DNA of 64,000 bases from Bryum argenteum. Taxonomy: Eukaryota > Streptophyta > Bryopsida > Bryales > Bryaceae. A program made the position numbers and the translations under genes. The notes below the pieces were generated by a model, which saw only the letters and a program-made list of their open reading frames with translations, made no database searches and was not told the origin of the DNA. This document shows positions 29,275 through 40,519 of the stretch, piece by piece (position 1 is the first letter of the stretch; each line of letters starts with the position of its first letter). The stretch lies in assembly GCA_037043015.1 (NCBI GenBank), contig CM073324.1, forward strand, positions 18,361,097-18,425,096, written 5' to 3'.

Positions 29275-29575
29275 GTATACTAGGAAGCCTACGTCACAAA
29301 AGTCAAGCTTAACCCCTAAAGGTCTCAGCGTGCAGTGGCGACCAATAGAATTCTAGTTGTATTCTGGTTGTATTTGGAGTGAATGCACACCTTTAATGGG
29401 TTTGAGTTCAAAGAAGAAGTTGATATTTGAATTAATGCGGTTCTAGTGAGCTATTACAATTTCACTTTAGAGTTCCTTGTCGGTAGCAAATCCTAATTAT
29501 ACGACAGCGTACATACTATCCCCAAGGGACTTTTAAGGGTTAAACACACTTTTGCGACATAGGCTTCCTAGTATA
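29275..29575. repeat. Palindrome with 28-bp arms interrupted by a TTAA element
   Basis: The left arm (29275-29303, GTATACTAGGAAGCCTACGT...) and right arm (29548-29575, ...ATAGGCTTCCTAGTATA) are inverted repeats with two mismatches. The sequence between them is the TTAA element at 29309-29543. Without it the arms would be about 14 bases apart around one TTAA. Confidence 0.85.
29309..29543. mobile_element. Short TTAA element (235 bp) in a palindrome loop
   Basis: It runs from TTAACCCCTAAAGGTCTC to GGGACTTTTAAGGGTTAA, with imperfect terminal repeats of the same type as the other families. The interior matches no other copy in the window. Confidence 0.7.
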
Positions 29576-31049
29576 AATAAATTTAATTCGGTATAAGAAG
29601 TATACTTAACTTATACTACATCTTTTTCCATTCTTTTTTTTGCCACAAGTGTGTTGATGAAACACATTGCATGAACCCGTCAAGTCAGAGGCTTATATTA
29701 TGCAAGAGAAACGGCCTAGTGCCAGCAAGTTTCGAACCCCAACAGCATGGTTAACTGCAACTCATTTCCTCATCTGGTAGTTTAAGATCATTCCAAACCA
29801 AACTTGTATCACATTTCAAAAGATTCCTCAAATTGGGTGAGTTGCTTTGAGTTACAACTATAGATTGAGGATTTATCCTCACAAGCTTCTTCATCGTTAC
29901 AACTTTTTTTTATTAGAAAAATATATTACAAAATATACTACAACACACTAGCTTGACGTGGCTTGCATGACCAAACAACCACTTAGGGTGGTTTGATAGC
30001 ACCAAGTACGAGAGCCAACGCTCATATCAAGGTTGTATAAAATATACAAACAACAATTGTTGTGGTTGTTTATAATCCACAAAAAGCTATGCCCAAAGCC
30101 AACTATTGACCCTCGCAAGAGGAAATACTGCAAAAATAAAGCAAGTCCCACATTCCACTCAAGAATGGAATCATTACGATGTTTACAAATCTCGTTTGTT
30201 AATATGTTGTTATTTCTTTTTTAATTGTTTCCCTCTTCCTCTTCCCGCTCTTCCCAAATGAAAAATAAATTTTGTTCCAAAGAGAGCCAAAGAAACCCTC
30301 ATCATAAAAGTCATCATATTAGCTAGTGTTAGCATAGACACTTTTACAAGTTGCATGAAGGTTTTATAACCGTCCATGGAGGTTAAGAAAAAAGTTAAAA
30401 ACTTTAAAGAAGAGAAGGGGTGCATAGGGGCTCTTTTTTGTACCTGACTCTCTTTTTTGTCCACTGATTAAAGTCCTTATTCATGTTGTGTTGTGGAGGG
30501 AATGTTTCCCACCTTAAAGAGACATGTGTTTGGTTTTAGGCCTGGTCTCTTCAAAAGCTACTTTTCACTTATTTGGAATGAAGACAAGCCAAAAGGTAAA
30601 TTTTTTTGAACTCATGCCAAAATGTTGATGTATTTTATTTTGTTAATATCTGAATGATTTTGTGTATCTTGAAGTTGGATCACCTGAAAGTGAGCACTTT
30701 CCAATACAAAAAGTATTCGGAGCGGAAAAGGGGTTTGGGTCATGCATTGATATAATGTCGATGCTTCTTTCAAATATCAAAAGGAGGATGGATTTTGGTA
30801 CCCTCTTGAATGCTCAAGCTCTTTTGAGCCATTCATTAGCCTCTTCCCAAAAAATTTGTTAGAAGATGAAGTGATACAAATAGAAGCAATCACTTTTATG
30901 AATAATAAATATTGATAATAAAATAAAATAAAATAATTATTGTTTTAGTGTCCGTTACAAATTTGGGCATATGTTGTATACCTAAGGAGCATGCTCATAT
31001 TATGAGCATCATCAAAAATTAGGTTTGCGAGAGCCTAAATTTCCCATAG
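29576..31049. other. AT-rich intergenic DNA
   Basis: I find no gene and no repeat family member in this stretch. Confidence 0.4.
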
Positions 31050-31185
31050 GGAAGATTAAGACCCTCACAGGGGTTAGTAGTCCCGCCATTGATGTGATGA
31101 CCTTCATGCTCACATCCAATGATAGGTCAAACGAACACTCTATTCACACCGACCTCTAAAAAGCTCGGAGTTTCTCTTCTACACG
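31050..31185 (+). mobile_element. SINE 3' fragment, subfamily 1
   Basis: It holds GGGGTTAGTAGTCCCGCC, CCAATGATAGGTCAAACG and CACTCTATTCACACCGACC followed by the stem CCGACCTCTAAAAAGCTCGG and a TTTCTCTTC tail. Confidence 0.75.
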
Positions 31186-31414
31186 ACTGCAGCTTGATCG
31201 GTTTTCGATGCACTTATGCACTCCAATTTTTTGACATCTAACATGTTACTAATTGACTTTGTACAAATCTAGGTTTTATATCACTCAAATGTGTGTGACT
31301 TTCCCCACCCACACAATTTCCTTGCATTGCAAAAACTTGCAAGAGATTGCTCCTACTAGAATTTGTTCCGTTTCTTCAACACACTCCCTTATATCATAAA
31401 ACATCACTAGGAAT

Positions 31415-32067
31415 TTAACCCTTAACCCTTAAACGCCTAAGGTGACCCGAGGGGCTCTTTTCCAACAGAATCTGCTTTGTAGCTCTCAACCTACTCAACT
31501 TTTCACTTATATTTTGATTTCAAACTTGTCACCTTCTTCTCATGCATTCAAAAAGTGAAATTTTAGAAATCAGATCACAATTTGTATGAGTGATTTTGTG
31601 CTTTGAAAGGATTGAGGTAGGTAGGTTGGGGTTGTACATAACCTCGTAGGAGGTTGCAAGCTCATCATTGATTGGATCATTCATGATGCCCAAGTTCAAA
31701 AAGTAGACTATTCATGATGCCCAAGTCCAAAAGATGTTGTGATCCAAATTTCTGCTACCTGTTTTTAGACACCCCGTTTCAGACACCTCAGACATTTAAG
31801 GGTTAAAAGAGAGAGAAGCCCAAATGGGGTCGACTTGCTTATAAGAGACAAGCTCTTTTTACAAAAATCGAAACTTTGAGTCAATGTATCTCAAGATTCT
31901 TATGGTGAAATTCGATAGAAATTGGTGGGTAGACTAATTAGACATTTGTATACAAGCTTTTACTTGTTAGATTTCCCAAAATAAAATCAAATTCAAAAAA
32001 GATTTGTTCACAAATTTGAGATATGGCCGTATAGATGTCATCGTTGAGCTTCTCCTTCAGGAGTTAA
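31415..32067. mobile_element. C-family TTAA element carrying a B-element insertion
   Basis: The outer element starts with TTAACCC at 31415, is interrupted at its second TTAA by the B element at 31422-31806, resumes as AAGAGAGAGAAGCCCAAATG and ends TCAGGAGTTAA at 32067. Without the insert it is about 272 bp, close to the 268 bp of other C copies, and its first bases resemble those at 49597 (AGAAAGCCGAAATGG). Confidence 0.65.
31422..31806. mobile_element. B-family TTAA element (385 bp)
   Basis: It runs from TTAACCCTTAAACGCC to CATTTAAGGGTTAA. The interior matches other B copies. It lies in the inner TTAA of the C element's terminal repeat. Confidence 0.85.
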
Positions 32068-32558
32068 TCTCCAATGCAGTAATTGGAGCACGAGTGATTA
32101 TAAGTGTGCTTGATATACCACCAGAATTGGATAGAAATATAAATATTGAATGCCAATAAAACTTTGGATGATGGGCATTGGCTAATTGTCAAGACAAACA
32201 AACACTCTATTCACACCCACCTGAAGTTCATATCCATCTATCTAAAGAATGCCGGTTGTGGGGGCTACGACTTCACTCGCCCAAGAGTTGCCTGGAGCTC
32301 CCCAAAGGCTTGCTTGAGCACGACCCCTCCACAACCCCCCGTCATTTTGCAACTAAAGGCTCGTCCTCGTCAGCATGTTGCGGAAGTTGTACCTCCATGA
32401 CCTGTAGTTATATAGAGCACCTTGCTTAATGAGGAAGCAATCCGTTTATTGAACTCTAGCATTCATTGATTTACGGTGGGCTCATTCTTTATGTTTTTAA
32501 GTGTCCCTATTGCCAACAGTATTCACATGATCCAACAGGTTTGTAGTACAAAAACGTG

Positions 32559-32928
32559 TTAACCCTTAAACGCCCGAGCAAGCACGAGGGGCTTGATTCC
32601 AACAGAATCTTCTCTGTAGCTCTCACTGTAATCAACTTTTCACTTATATTTTGATGTCAAACTGGTCATCGTCTTATGATGCATTCAAAAAGTGAAATTT
32701 TACAATTCAAATCACAATTTGTATGAGTGATTTTGTGCTTTGAAAGGATTGTGGTAGCGAGGTTGGGGTTGTACATAACCTTGTAGGAGGTTGCAAGCTC
32801 ATCATTGATTGGTTCATTCATGGTGCCCAAGTTCAAAAAGTACACTATTCACGATGCCCAAGTCCAAAAGATGTTGTGATTCAATTTTGGGCTGCCCGTT
32901 TTAGACCCCACGGGCGTTTAAGGGTTAA
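32559..32928. mobile_element. B-family TTAA element (370 bp)
   Basis: This is the cleanest copy, running from TTAACCCTTAAACGCCCG to CGGGCGTTTAAGGGTTAA, an 18-bp terminal inverted repeat differing at one position or fewer. GGGCTGCCCG lies about 30 bases inside the right end (GGGCAGCCC on the minus strand). Its 17 terminal bases are identical to those of the 4.95-kb piggyBac element. Confidence 0.9.
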
Positions 32929-33172
32929 TTGAGAGGCGGGTGTGAATAGAGTGTTTGTTTGATCTATTTTTGTATGTATGCATGGAAGTCATTAGATGAA
33001 TGGCGGGACTAGTAACCCCTCTTAGGGTGGACACTGTGCTAGGACAAAAAATTTACATTGGGTGTATGTTTTATGGTACGTTTGTGTTGGCAAGAAGAAG
33101 AGAAACGATTGTAGTCATAATTGAGGTCGGCTTGGATAGAGCATTTGTTTGACCTGTATGTCTCGAGGTCAG
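32929..33172 (-). mobile_element. SINE fragments, subfamily 1
   Basis: Two pieces of SINE 3' region lie on the minus strand, at about 32932-33050 (GGTGTGAATAGAGTGTTTG) and 33119-33172 (GAGGTCGGCTTGGATAGAGC). The second ends where the F element starts. Confidence 0.6.
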
Positions 33173-33758
33173 TTAACCCTTAAATTTCCTTGCAGACCAA
33201 AATGGTCTTTTTCCATTTTAGGCCGCTAAAGTTTTTCCGGTTGAAATTAATATTTATGACTAAGATTTTTATTAAGTGTTTCTTATACAACAAAGTGTGT
33301 GTGCGACAAATTGCAAAGTCAAATATCGACTTTAGAGTTTTTTAACGCAAATTTTAGTTTTCACATCCTAGGCAGGCATAAAAGAACTTTTTACTTTTGA
33401 GATTTTTTTGATATTCTTTCTTGAAAATATGTTCATAACCTAGTCACTATTTGAGTTCCAAAGGACCCCCTAAGTCAAAAAGATTCCTAATTCTACAAGG
33501 GCAACCTTCAAAATTTATAAGAGCAAGCTTCAAAGTTTTTAGAAATTTTAGTAAAACTTAAGCACAAACTTTGGATGTAATGATCTCGCAAATGATAAAC
33601 ATTCAACAATGAATTTTTGGAAGAGTGACTAATGATAGGCTTAAACATGGGACCCTAAGGTTGAAAGTCTAAAACAAAACTTTGTAAGAGTTACCACAAA
33701 GACATTTTACATAACATTTAAGTTTTTTTCCCAAAACCTTGTAGGCCTTTAGGGGTCA
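33173..33758. mobile_element. F-family TTAA element (586 bp)
   Basis: It starts TTAACCCTTAAATTTCC and ends GCCTTTAGGGGTCAT, where the right TTAA has mutated. Its length equals that of the copy at 40520-41105, with a matching interior (CAAACTTTGGATGT, CCTAAGGTTGAAAG). Confidence 0.75.
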
Positions 33759-33793
33759 TCATACACATGGACAACATCACCATAATGCAGTGA

Positions 33794-34188
33794 TTAAGGT
33801 AGAATGCCCTTAAACCGTTCGGCCCCCCTGAAGCGCATGCTAGACTGCCTGTTAAACCGCCCATGGCCTGGACCTTTTTGCACCCACGGCAAAAAAGAGT
33901 ATTCTGAAATCTGAGGGTTCATAATGACTTGATCTGGAATCTTTTTGCACGGTTTTTGCCACATGCGTGACCCGCCACAAAGGAGAGTCTACTGAGCGGT
34001 TTAAGGTCATGTACACTTTTGACTTCAAAAATTTGTGGTAAATTCATCTTTTGCTATTTAATTCTGGAAATTTTTGCATTCACTCTCCCTCTTGTTTCTC
34101 CATCGAAGAAAAATTACAAACAATACACACGATGTCCACAACCATGCTGAATCTCTTATTTGAGCGGTTTAAGGGCATTCTACCTTAT
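33794..34188. mobile_element. J-type inverted-repeat element (about 395 bp)
   Basis: Perfect inverted repeats AAGGTAGAATGCCCTTAAAC (left) and GTTTAAGGGCATTCTACCTT (right) bound it, next to TTAA on the left and TTAT on the right. A partial third copy of the inner end (GAGCGGTTTAAGG) lies at about 33993. It is non-coding and no other copy is in the window. Confidence 0.7.
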
Positions 34189-34604
34189 GCTTGGAAAATG
34201 TCTCATGCCCTTCCAAAACAATTGAGATTTGGCCATTGCTTTATGCTAAATTTAAGACTTAGGCTGACATCTGGCTCCTACAATACTGTAGTGATGAATC
34301 ATTGCTTCATTAATTAATTCATTCAAAGGATATTATCCGGTTGATTTTAGATTTGGAGGGTTGACACGGCAACAAAGCATAAGAGAACATTATCAATGGA
34401 GTTTGTCCAGCTCTTCAAACTTGGACTATTGACTATCCCCCATTCTCTCTCTTTTGTTTGATTTATAATATCTTTATTTTACAACACTACAAACCTTATA
34501 TGTCCTAGCCATAAAAGACATTTTTTAGAAAAAGTGACATTTATGATGTTGAAGGTGAGAAACGCTTTACTTGGGGGAGTGAAGGCCAATATATCTCGCA
34601 AGCG

Positions 34605-34898
34605 GAGCATCTCCACCCATACTCGCTGAAGGAGACTCGCTAAAAATGTTCATCTATATTTGAAGAGTTCTTGCAATTATACTCCTGCACCCTTGAAGGC
34701 CCCTAAAGTGTATTGTGAGATAGTCAATACATTAATTGTAAGTAGGGTGTCAGATTTAGCCAACTAAACTTAGATTTGGAGGGCCATTTTGTGACGCGCC
34801 AAAGTGGAGAGCTCAAAGGCATTTTTGAAAGGCCCTTAGCATTTCTCGTCCACTTATTGTGTGTGTTAGTCGTATGGCGAGTATGGGTGCGGATGCTC
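34605..34898. mobile_element. MITE with 22-bp terminal inverted repeats
   Basis: The left end GAGCATCTCCACCCATACTC (34605-34626) and right end GAGTATGGGTGCGGATGCTC (34877-34898, inverse) match with two differences. A related end occurs near 44660. No clear target duplication is visible, so the superfamily is open. Confidence 0.6.
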
Positions 34899-35118
34899 TT
34901 CCAATTGGCTCCATGGGCCACTTGGAGAATACATTAACCCTTAAACGCCCTTGGGCGGAAATGCGGGCAGCCCGAAGCATCTTTTCGAGCATCAAGTAAG
35001 ATCGGGCAGGTAATTTGATGAGGTCGCAGCTTCTGCAACTGCGCGGAGGATGGCGATTGAGAAGGCGCGGCGCCTGGCTGATGACGGGCGACCTGCGCAG
35101 GACCCTCTCTCCCTTATC

Positions 35119-35201
35119 GGGACCCATTGCTGGCCGGGACCATTGCTGGCCGGGACCCATTGCTGGCCGGGACCATTGCTGGCCGGGACCCATTGCTGGC
35201 C
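35119..35201. repeat. 16/17-bp minisatellite inside the piggyBac element
   Basis: Five tandem units alternate between GGGACCCATTGCTGGCC (17 bp) and GGGACCATTGCTGGCC (16 bp). It lies about 190 bp inside the left end. Open frames through it on both strands are by-products. Confidence 0.9.
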
Positions 35202-35631
35202 TTGTTTCGCAGCTCGCTTCCGCTTTGCCTTTCGCGGTACAGGCGGTTGCTGCAATGTTGGGATCGCTTCGATCTGCATGCAATTGGTTTAGTGTTCTTG
35301 CTGAGGATGTGGGACCTATGACGGAAGATATAATCATGCGTGATTCAATCCTTTTTTTGTGAGTCCAGGGACGTTTTCATTTCATAGACGTATGAGTCTA
35401 GGGACTTTTTTCATAAAGCATCGGGTTATGAGTACGACGAAAATGCCATTAGCAATTAGAAATGAACTGAAATAAAATATATAAGCAAGGCTCGAATGCA
35501 TGTATGGTACACATTTGCTAAAAAATAAAATATGAGGTGTGGGTATTTTATTGATAGAAATAAAATGAATACATGGAAATGCTACAAAAAAGAAAGCATG
35601 AAATAAATATATCATTGTTTTGAGTGGTAAA

Positions 35632-38600
35632 TCACAAAACACTCACCTTCGCAAAGTTAACGGTTTCATTACATGTAGGACAATACCATTGTCTTACCTT
35701 TTTGCACACTACACATTGACGCCGGATCCGCTTTTCATGTCCTTTCCATGCCATTGTATAGTGTAACTTACCGGGATTAGGAACCGCCGCTCGAGGCATA
35801 CATGTCGGTTTCTCTACTGGAACCTCGGTCAATGCATTAGCAATTTCAAGATAATAATTCAAATGTGACATAGGATTAGTATTTCTACTTACCATGGTGT
35901 TTTTATACAAAATGTAAGAATTCAAAAACGATTGATCCAAAATATGAAAGAAAATTTTGTGCCACCACTTATGGTCTCTTCTTTGCAAAGAGTAATACCC
36001 ACGCAATTGATCATGTACATCTACTCCCCGCATGCGCTCTTGATAATGTAGCAAAACTGGGGAAGCTGGGATTTGGATACTCCCCCCTACATGCCACCGG
36101 TTTATAAACAAGGACCTCGTAGAATCGATTGGACTACATGCGGTAGAAAGTAAAGAAACGGGTTTATTATCGTACCACGTTACGGCGCACATCTTCCCGC
36201 TTGCGTGAACCCGATACCAAATTTGTCCTCGTTCACCCGCCGTCGGTGAATTCGTTAGCGCTTGAGGCCAACCAATTCGGTTTGTCCTACAAGTCCCGGT
36301 TGCATATATACCACGTTCTAACAAAGTCCAAAACAAACTAGGGGAAGTAAAAAAATTGTCACAAGTTACTATGTGGCCCTTACCTTCTAAACCGGCCATA
36401 AGGCTTAGTACAACTCTTCCTCCAACATTTCCCTCTTCCACGGTTTCACTGGCGCCACAATAAATCTCTATTTTTTGAACATATTTTGATTCACAATTTG
36501 CAAGGCACCACATTTTCAATCCGTATTGGGTTGGTTTGGCTTTCATGTATTGCCGGATTGGTGCATACTTACTGGTATATTTCACCATCATCTCGTCAAC
36601 ACACACGTTTTGCTCGGGGTAATAATATTTAGAACATAAATTATTGTGTTCATGTACTAACCATTCGGTTTTAGCTAACTTGTTATAACTAGGACTTTTT
36701 TTATCGGTAGTAACATTTCGGTTATCTACTAAATGTAAACATCTAAGAATATCTTCAAACCTATTTCTTTTCATGCATTTTCTTATTGCTTCCGTTTGAA
36801 ATAACTCTTTGTATGACTTAGACCAATGTAGTCTAACACTAGGTAATTTTTTTATAGCCATGAACATCAAAACTCCAAAAAAAGTCAAAAGTTCTTTTAC
36901 CGTCAACGGCGACCAATGTTGTCCTCCCCGTGTCTTTCCCTCTTCTTGGCTTGAGGCGGCGTACAAATTTGTCATCCTCACAATTCTAATCAAAATCTCA
37001 TTAGGCCAAAATAGTAAAAAAAAGTCTAAAGGGTTTTTACAATTGGGCAAGTAGTTTACCAAACCTTCTTTGCGCCCTAACCACACAACGGGGGGAGATG
37101 AGTCAATGGTGAATTCCACATGTTTTGGGCAAAACGCTCGGGAATGGGTAAATGTGAAAACTCGGCAAAAGTAAAATTACAATCTAAACCTATTTCATTA
37201 GTAGCCGGGCCGGTATTTATAAACCACTTACAGGAATTTGGGGTTAATTGTAGATTTTCTAACTTATCAAAATCACTAGCATATTGTGGAGAATTTTCAC
37301 CGGGAACATAGGTAAAATCCGATGTGTCACATTTGGAAGGGCTAGGGGTTTGTAGTTTAGCACCCCATAATTGGATTTCACTAACACTACCATATCCCGA
37401 ATTCTCATTCACGAATTTACATACCGCCTCGGGTACATCAAATGTTCCCCAAGGTCCATACAACATAACACTCAACATCTCTATTGCTAACAAAGGGTCA
37501 TAGAACTCATGTACAACGGTACCCCAAAACATATCTAAACATCTAGCTTCACAATCCAAAGGTATAATCAATTTTGGCAATTCACTCTTGGGGACAATCA
37601 CACATCTTCCTCTAAAACCAAGATCATACAATGGGACATTCAAAGATTTGCTCAAATCACTTCTCAAAGTTACATTTCTTTGAGGTACACATAAATTAGA
37701 CCACATTTGCTCAAAGTTACTTGAGGCTTCACCATCTAGCACACATATACTATCATCTTGTAGCGCCTCAAGTATTTTATCCATCTCTCCTCCAACTTCA
37801 CCCGGTGCCTGCAAAAACCCACATTCAACCATATTAGGATTCTCAAGTGGAGAATCCAAATTGGCAACAATTAGAGATTGAGAAGAAGGTTGGGTTAGGG
37901 ACTTACCTCCAGAGCTTTCACCAATTACCGCACTGCTATGTTTACCACGTTGTCGATCTGGAGCCTCATGCTGCCTGGCTTCGATCTCCCCTGTGCCTAC
38001 AGTCTCCTCTAGCTCCCTCCCGTATGGTGATGATGTCGACAGTCCGAGGATGGACTGTTCCAAGACCACAGTGCCTCCCTCACCGAGCTCCAGTCGCTGC
38101 CGCACGCATCTGCCAGACCCTGCACGAAAATCCGCCGAACTGAAGACCAGCCTCTGATCAATATCCCCTTCTCGATTCACGGTAGTCTGCCGGTCACGGT
38201 CGATCGGTGAGGCGCGGCCTCCCGAAGTTTGAGCTCCCATGCCACGCTTTCCCCGAAGTCTGGCACCCTGCGGCATTCCAAGAAACCGGCAGTTAGAAGC
38301 TCGGTTCAATCAAACGATCCCAGCTAGCAATTGCTGGATTCCTTGCATCAGTGCCGGATTAGCTCTTCGATCAGTGAGCGATGCACTGTCGATGGCTGGT
38401 TCGGGTTTTGAGTGCCGGTGATGGGCCGGCGGTGATTGGAGAACTGAAACAACTCAAGAATTGAAACAAATGCAACTTTTACCTACTAACAGTCTTCGGA
38501 GTACATGGTTGTCTCTAGGTTGGGTTGAATATTTCATCAAGCTTCAAAAGCAAAACTAATTATCAAGTGCTGGAGCCAATTAAACTGATTTTGGCACATT

Positions 38601-39746
38601 CGATTACACAATTCCAGCAAACAGGAACATGAACTGTATGAAGGTGACAGGCTACCATTGTGTTTGGACCAGTGGGTGAGTCCAGGTGGAAGACTTCAGA
38701 GACAGGCCTTCTTGGCTGGCTGGCTAACGTCACTATGAAGTGTAAAGTAAAGAAGCACCGGAGTAAATTCATGAGTCAGGGACCTCAACGTGCTCTTGCG
38801 TGCTCTTGAATCCCAAATCAGAAATGCAGCAAAGAAGGCGAAATCTTACCCTGGAAGCCATTCCGGGCTGTTTCTGCTTCTTCGAGGTAGCTAAACGGCG
38901 ATGTTCCCGTTCGTGAGATACCGCCGGTGATGGAGCAGATTGATCGACAGTGAACTTTTGTTCAATTCCGATGCTCCCCTTCTCCGTTGTGATTACCGGG
39001 CTCTGGCCACCCTGCGGCGTTGGAGAAAAACCGCTACACCAGCAACATTGCAAACACCAGCATCAGCTAAATTCCCCTAAAACCCTAAAAAATCAAAAAT
39101 TGCAGAATGGGCGAATTTTCACTCACCGAACCTGGCGATTATCGGGGTTGTGACCGTGGAGGGTCTCAGCACACTCGTCCGGCCACCAGACGTCTCTGAT
39201 GAAGCTATTTAGCTTGTCAGTAAACCCTTGCGCATCCCCTTCGGCACGTCGTTCTTTCCAATTCAGCAGCGAGGCGACTTGTCTACGGAAAAGAAATCGA
39301 AAATTCCTTGCCCCAGGGACTGTCGGGAGAACTACGCCAGAAGGAAGGGGAAGCGATAGCAGATTCTCCTCTTCGAGGAGCGAAATACATTGTTGCACTA
39401 CGGTCTCAGTTTGGTTTTGCGATGAAAGCAGCCAGTTTGCAAGTTCCGCTCAAAAAGCATCACCATGAGTCTCACGGCGACGTAAAGTCCAGTCCGGCAC
39501 CATCGCTCGGAGCCGTTGCAAATGTAATAAAAAACGGTCCCAAGACAAGCTAAATAAAGCGCGAGAGCTCTGACACGGCATTCCACAAAAGGCGACCCGT
39601 TCTGCACTTGTGCCTAACGGGAGCTCTCTTCCGCGATCGAAACTACGATTGCCAACGTCGGGCAGGTCCGCCTTCGACTTGCTCATCACCCGTATCAAGC
39701 GGTTTCGGAATTCTGGATTGCAATCTTCACAATTACGCTTGCTCAT
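35632..39746 (-). CDS. piggyBac transposase gene, disrupted
   Basis: The product would cut and paste DNA at TTAA. Likely minus-strand exons are 39746 to about 39132, 39011-38850 and 38267-35632, all in phase 0 (the first donor is uncertain; 39127 is an alternative). The last 495 codons (37119-35632) hold the piggyBac DDE domain: Asp175 (NVCVDEMM), Asp254 (HIVTCDNFFTS) and Asp367 with Asp370 (RGVDVHDQLRGYY), spaced much as the catalytic Asp268, Asp346 and Asp447 of insect piggyBac. A Cys-rich end (CVVCKKVRQWYCPTC) fits the zinc-binding tail. Two breaks are visible: an in-frame TGA in exon 1 at 39450-39452, and a switch from the N-terminal frame (38267-37077) to the DDE frame at a run of six C (37090-37095), which needs one extra base. 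The N-terminal part, before the DDE domain, resembles nothing I know. About 850 residues would be expected for an intact protein. Confidence 0.85.
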
Positions 39747-39883
39747 GATTGGGATCGATTCGTTTTCGCGCGCTGACCAGTTTGACTTCTCTTATGACCG
39801 TTTTCGACTGCCATACGAGGAGCTACAGTGACGCGAAGGTTTCGGGAATGCCCCTGGGGCATGCTCGGGCGTTTAAGGGTTAA

Positions 39884-39972
39884 AGAATTAATAAAGTGTG
39901 GGCCAAGCCCCCATGCGTCAAGCCCTTGGGGCCGATTTGTAGAAGGAGGAACAAGGCCATGGGAACAATTCG

Positions 39973-40004
<32 letters not shown>

Positions 40005-40299
40005 AAAATATCTTAGTGGAATGATGATTTTGTAATGAAATCAAGCAACTGCTTGTAGTCCATGAATTGGCCTTCCATTCTTGTATCTCCCAACTTTTGA
40101 GGCGCATGTTGTTTCATAAATTATCCCCCACTCCTTTTATAATATAATCTTAGAAAATTGGCCTTGTCTCCCCATGTAAAGCCCACTGAGCCAATCTCAA
40201 GAATTGGGCCAATCACAAGAGAGGATTCGGCCATGAATTGGCCTCATCAATACCTTGGCCCCTTAAGTAAAGAGGCCCTAAGTTATGTGAATCTCAACC
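39884..40299. other. Flank of the piggyBac element with a T22 run
   Basis: A run of 22 T lies at 39973-39994, about 90 bases beyond the element. I see no gene. Confidence 0.5.
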
Positions 40300-40519
40300 C
40301 TACAAGTTTATAATGAACGTATTGTAGCTCATGTGGGTCAAATTTAATAGGAGATTGAGGCCTACAGTCTAACTTGCCAGATAATAATGTATTAGTACTA
40401 GAAAATAAAAATAAACCATATGTATATATGTATATATCCAATATTTCATCATTTTCAATTTGAGATGGGAATGCTTTCTATTACGCTAGAAAAATCACGA
40501 ACTAGAAAGATGTTAACCC

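Larger units (their letters stand above)
34934..39883 (-). mobile_element. piggyBac-type DNA transposon, 4950 bp
   Basis: Both ends read TTAACCCTTAAACGCCC (17 bp identical, inverted), and the TTAA is the target site of the piggyBac superfamily. GGGCAGCCC lies about 33 bases inside the left end but not at the right end. Inside is a minus-strand transposase gene (35632-39746) with a DDE_Tnp_1_7-type domain. The left interior contains a GC-rich minisatellite. It is much longer than insect piggyBac elements (about 2.5 kb), partly because of two introns and a long N-terminal region. The gene now carries a stop and a frameshift, so this copy is probably not active. Confidence 0.9.

Noticed and set aside
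35015..35362. Frames of 64-174 codons on both strands around 35.1 kb
   Set aside because: They run through the 16/17-bp minisatellite, which is open in several frames.
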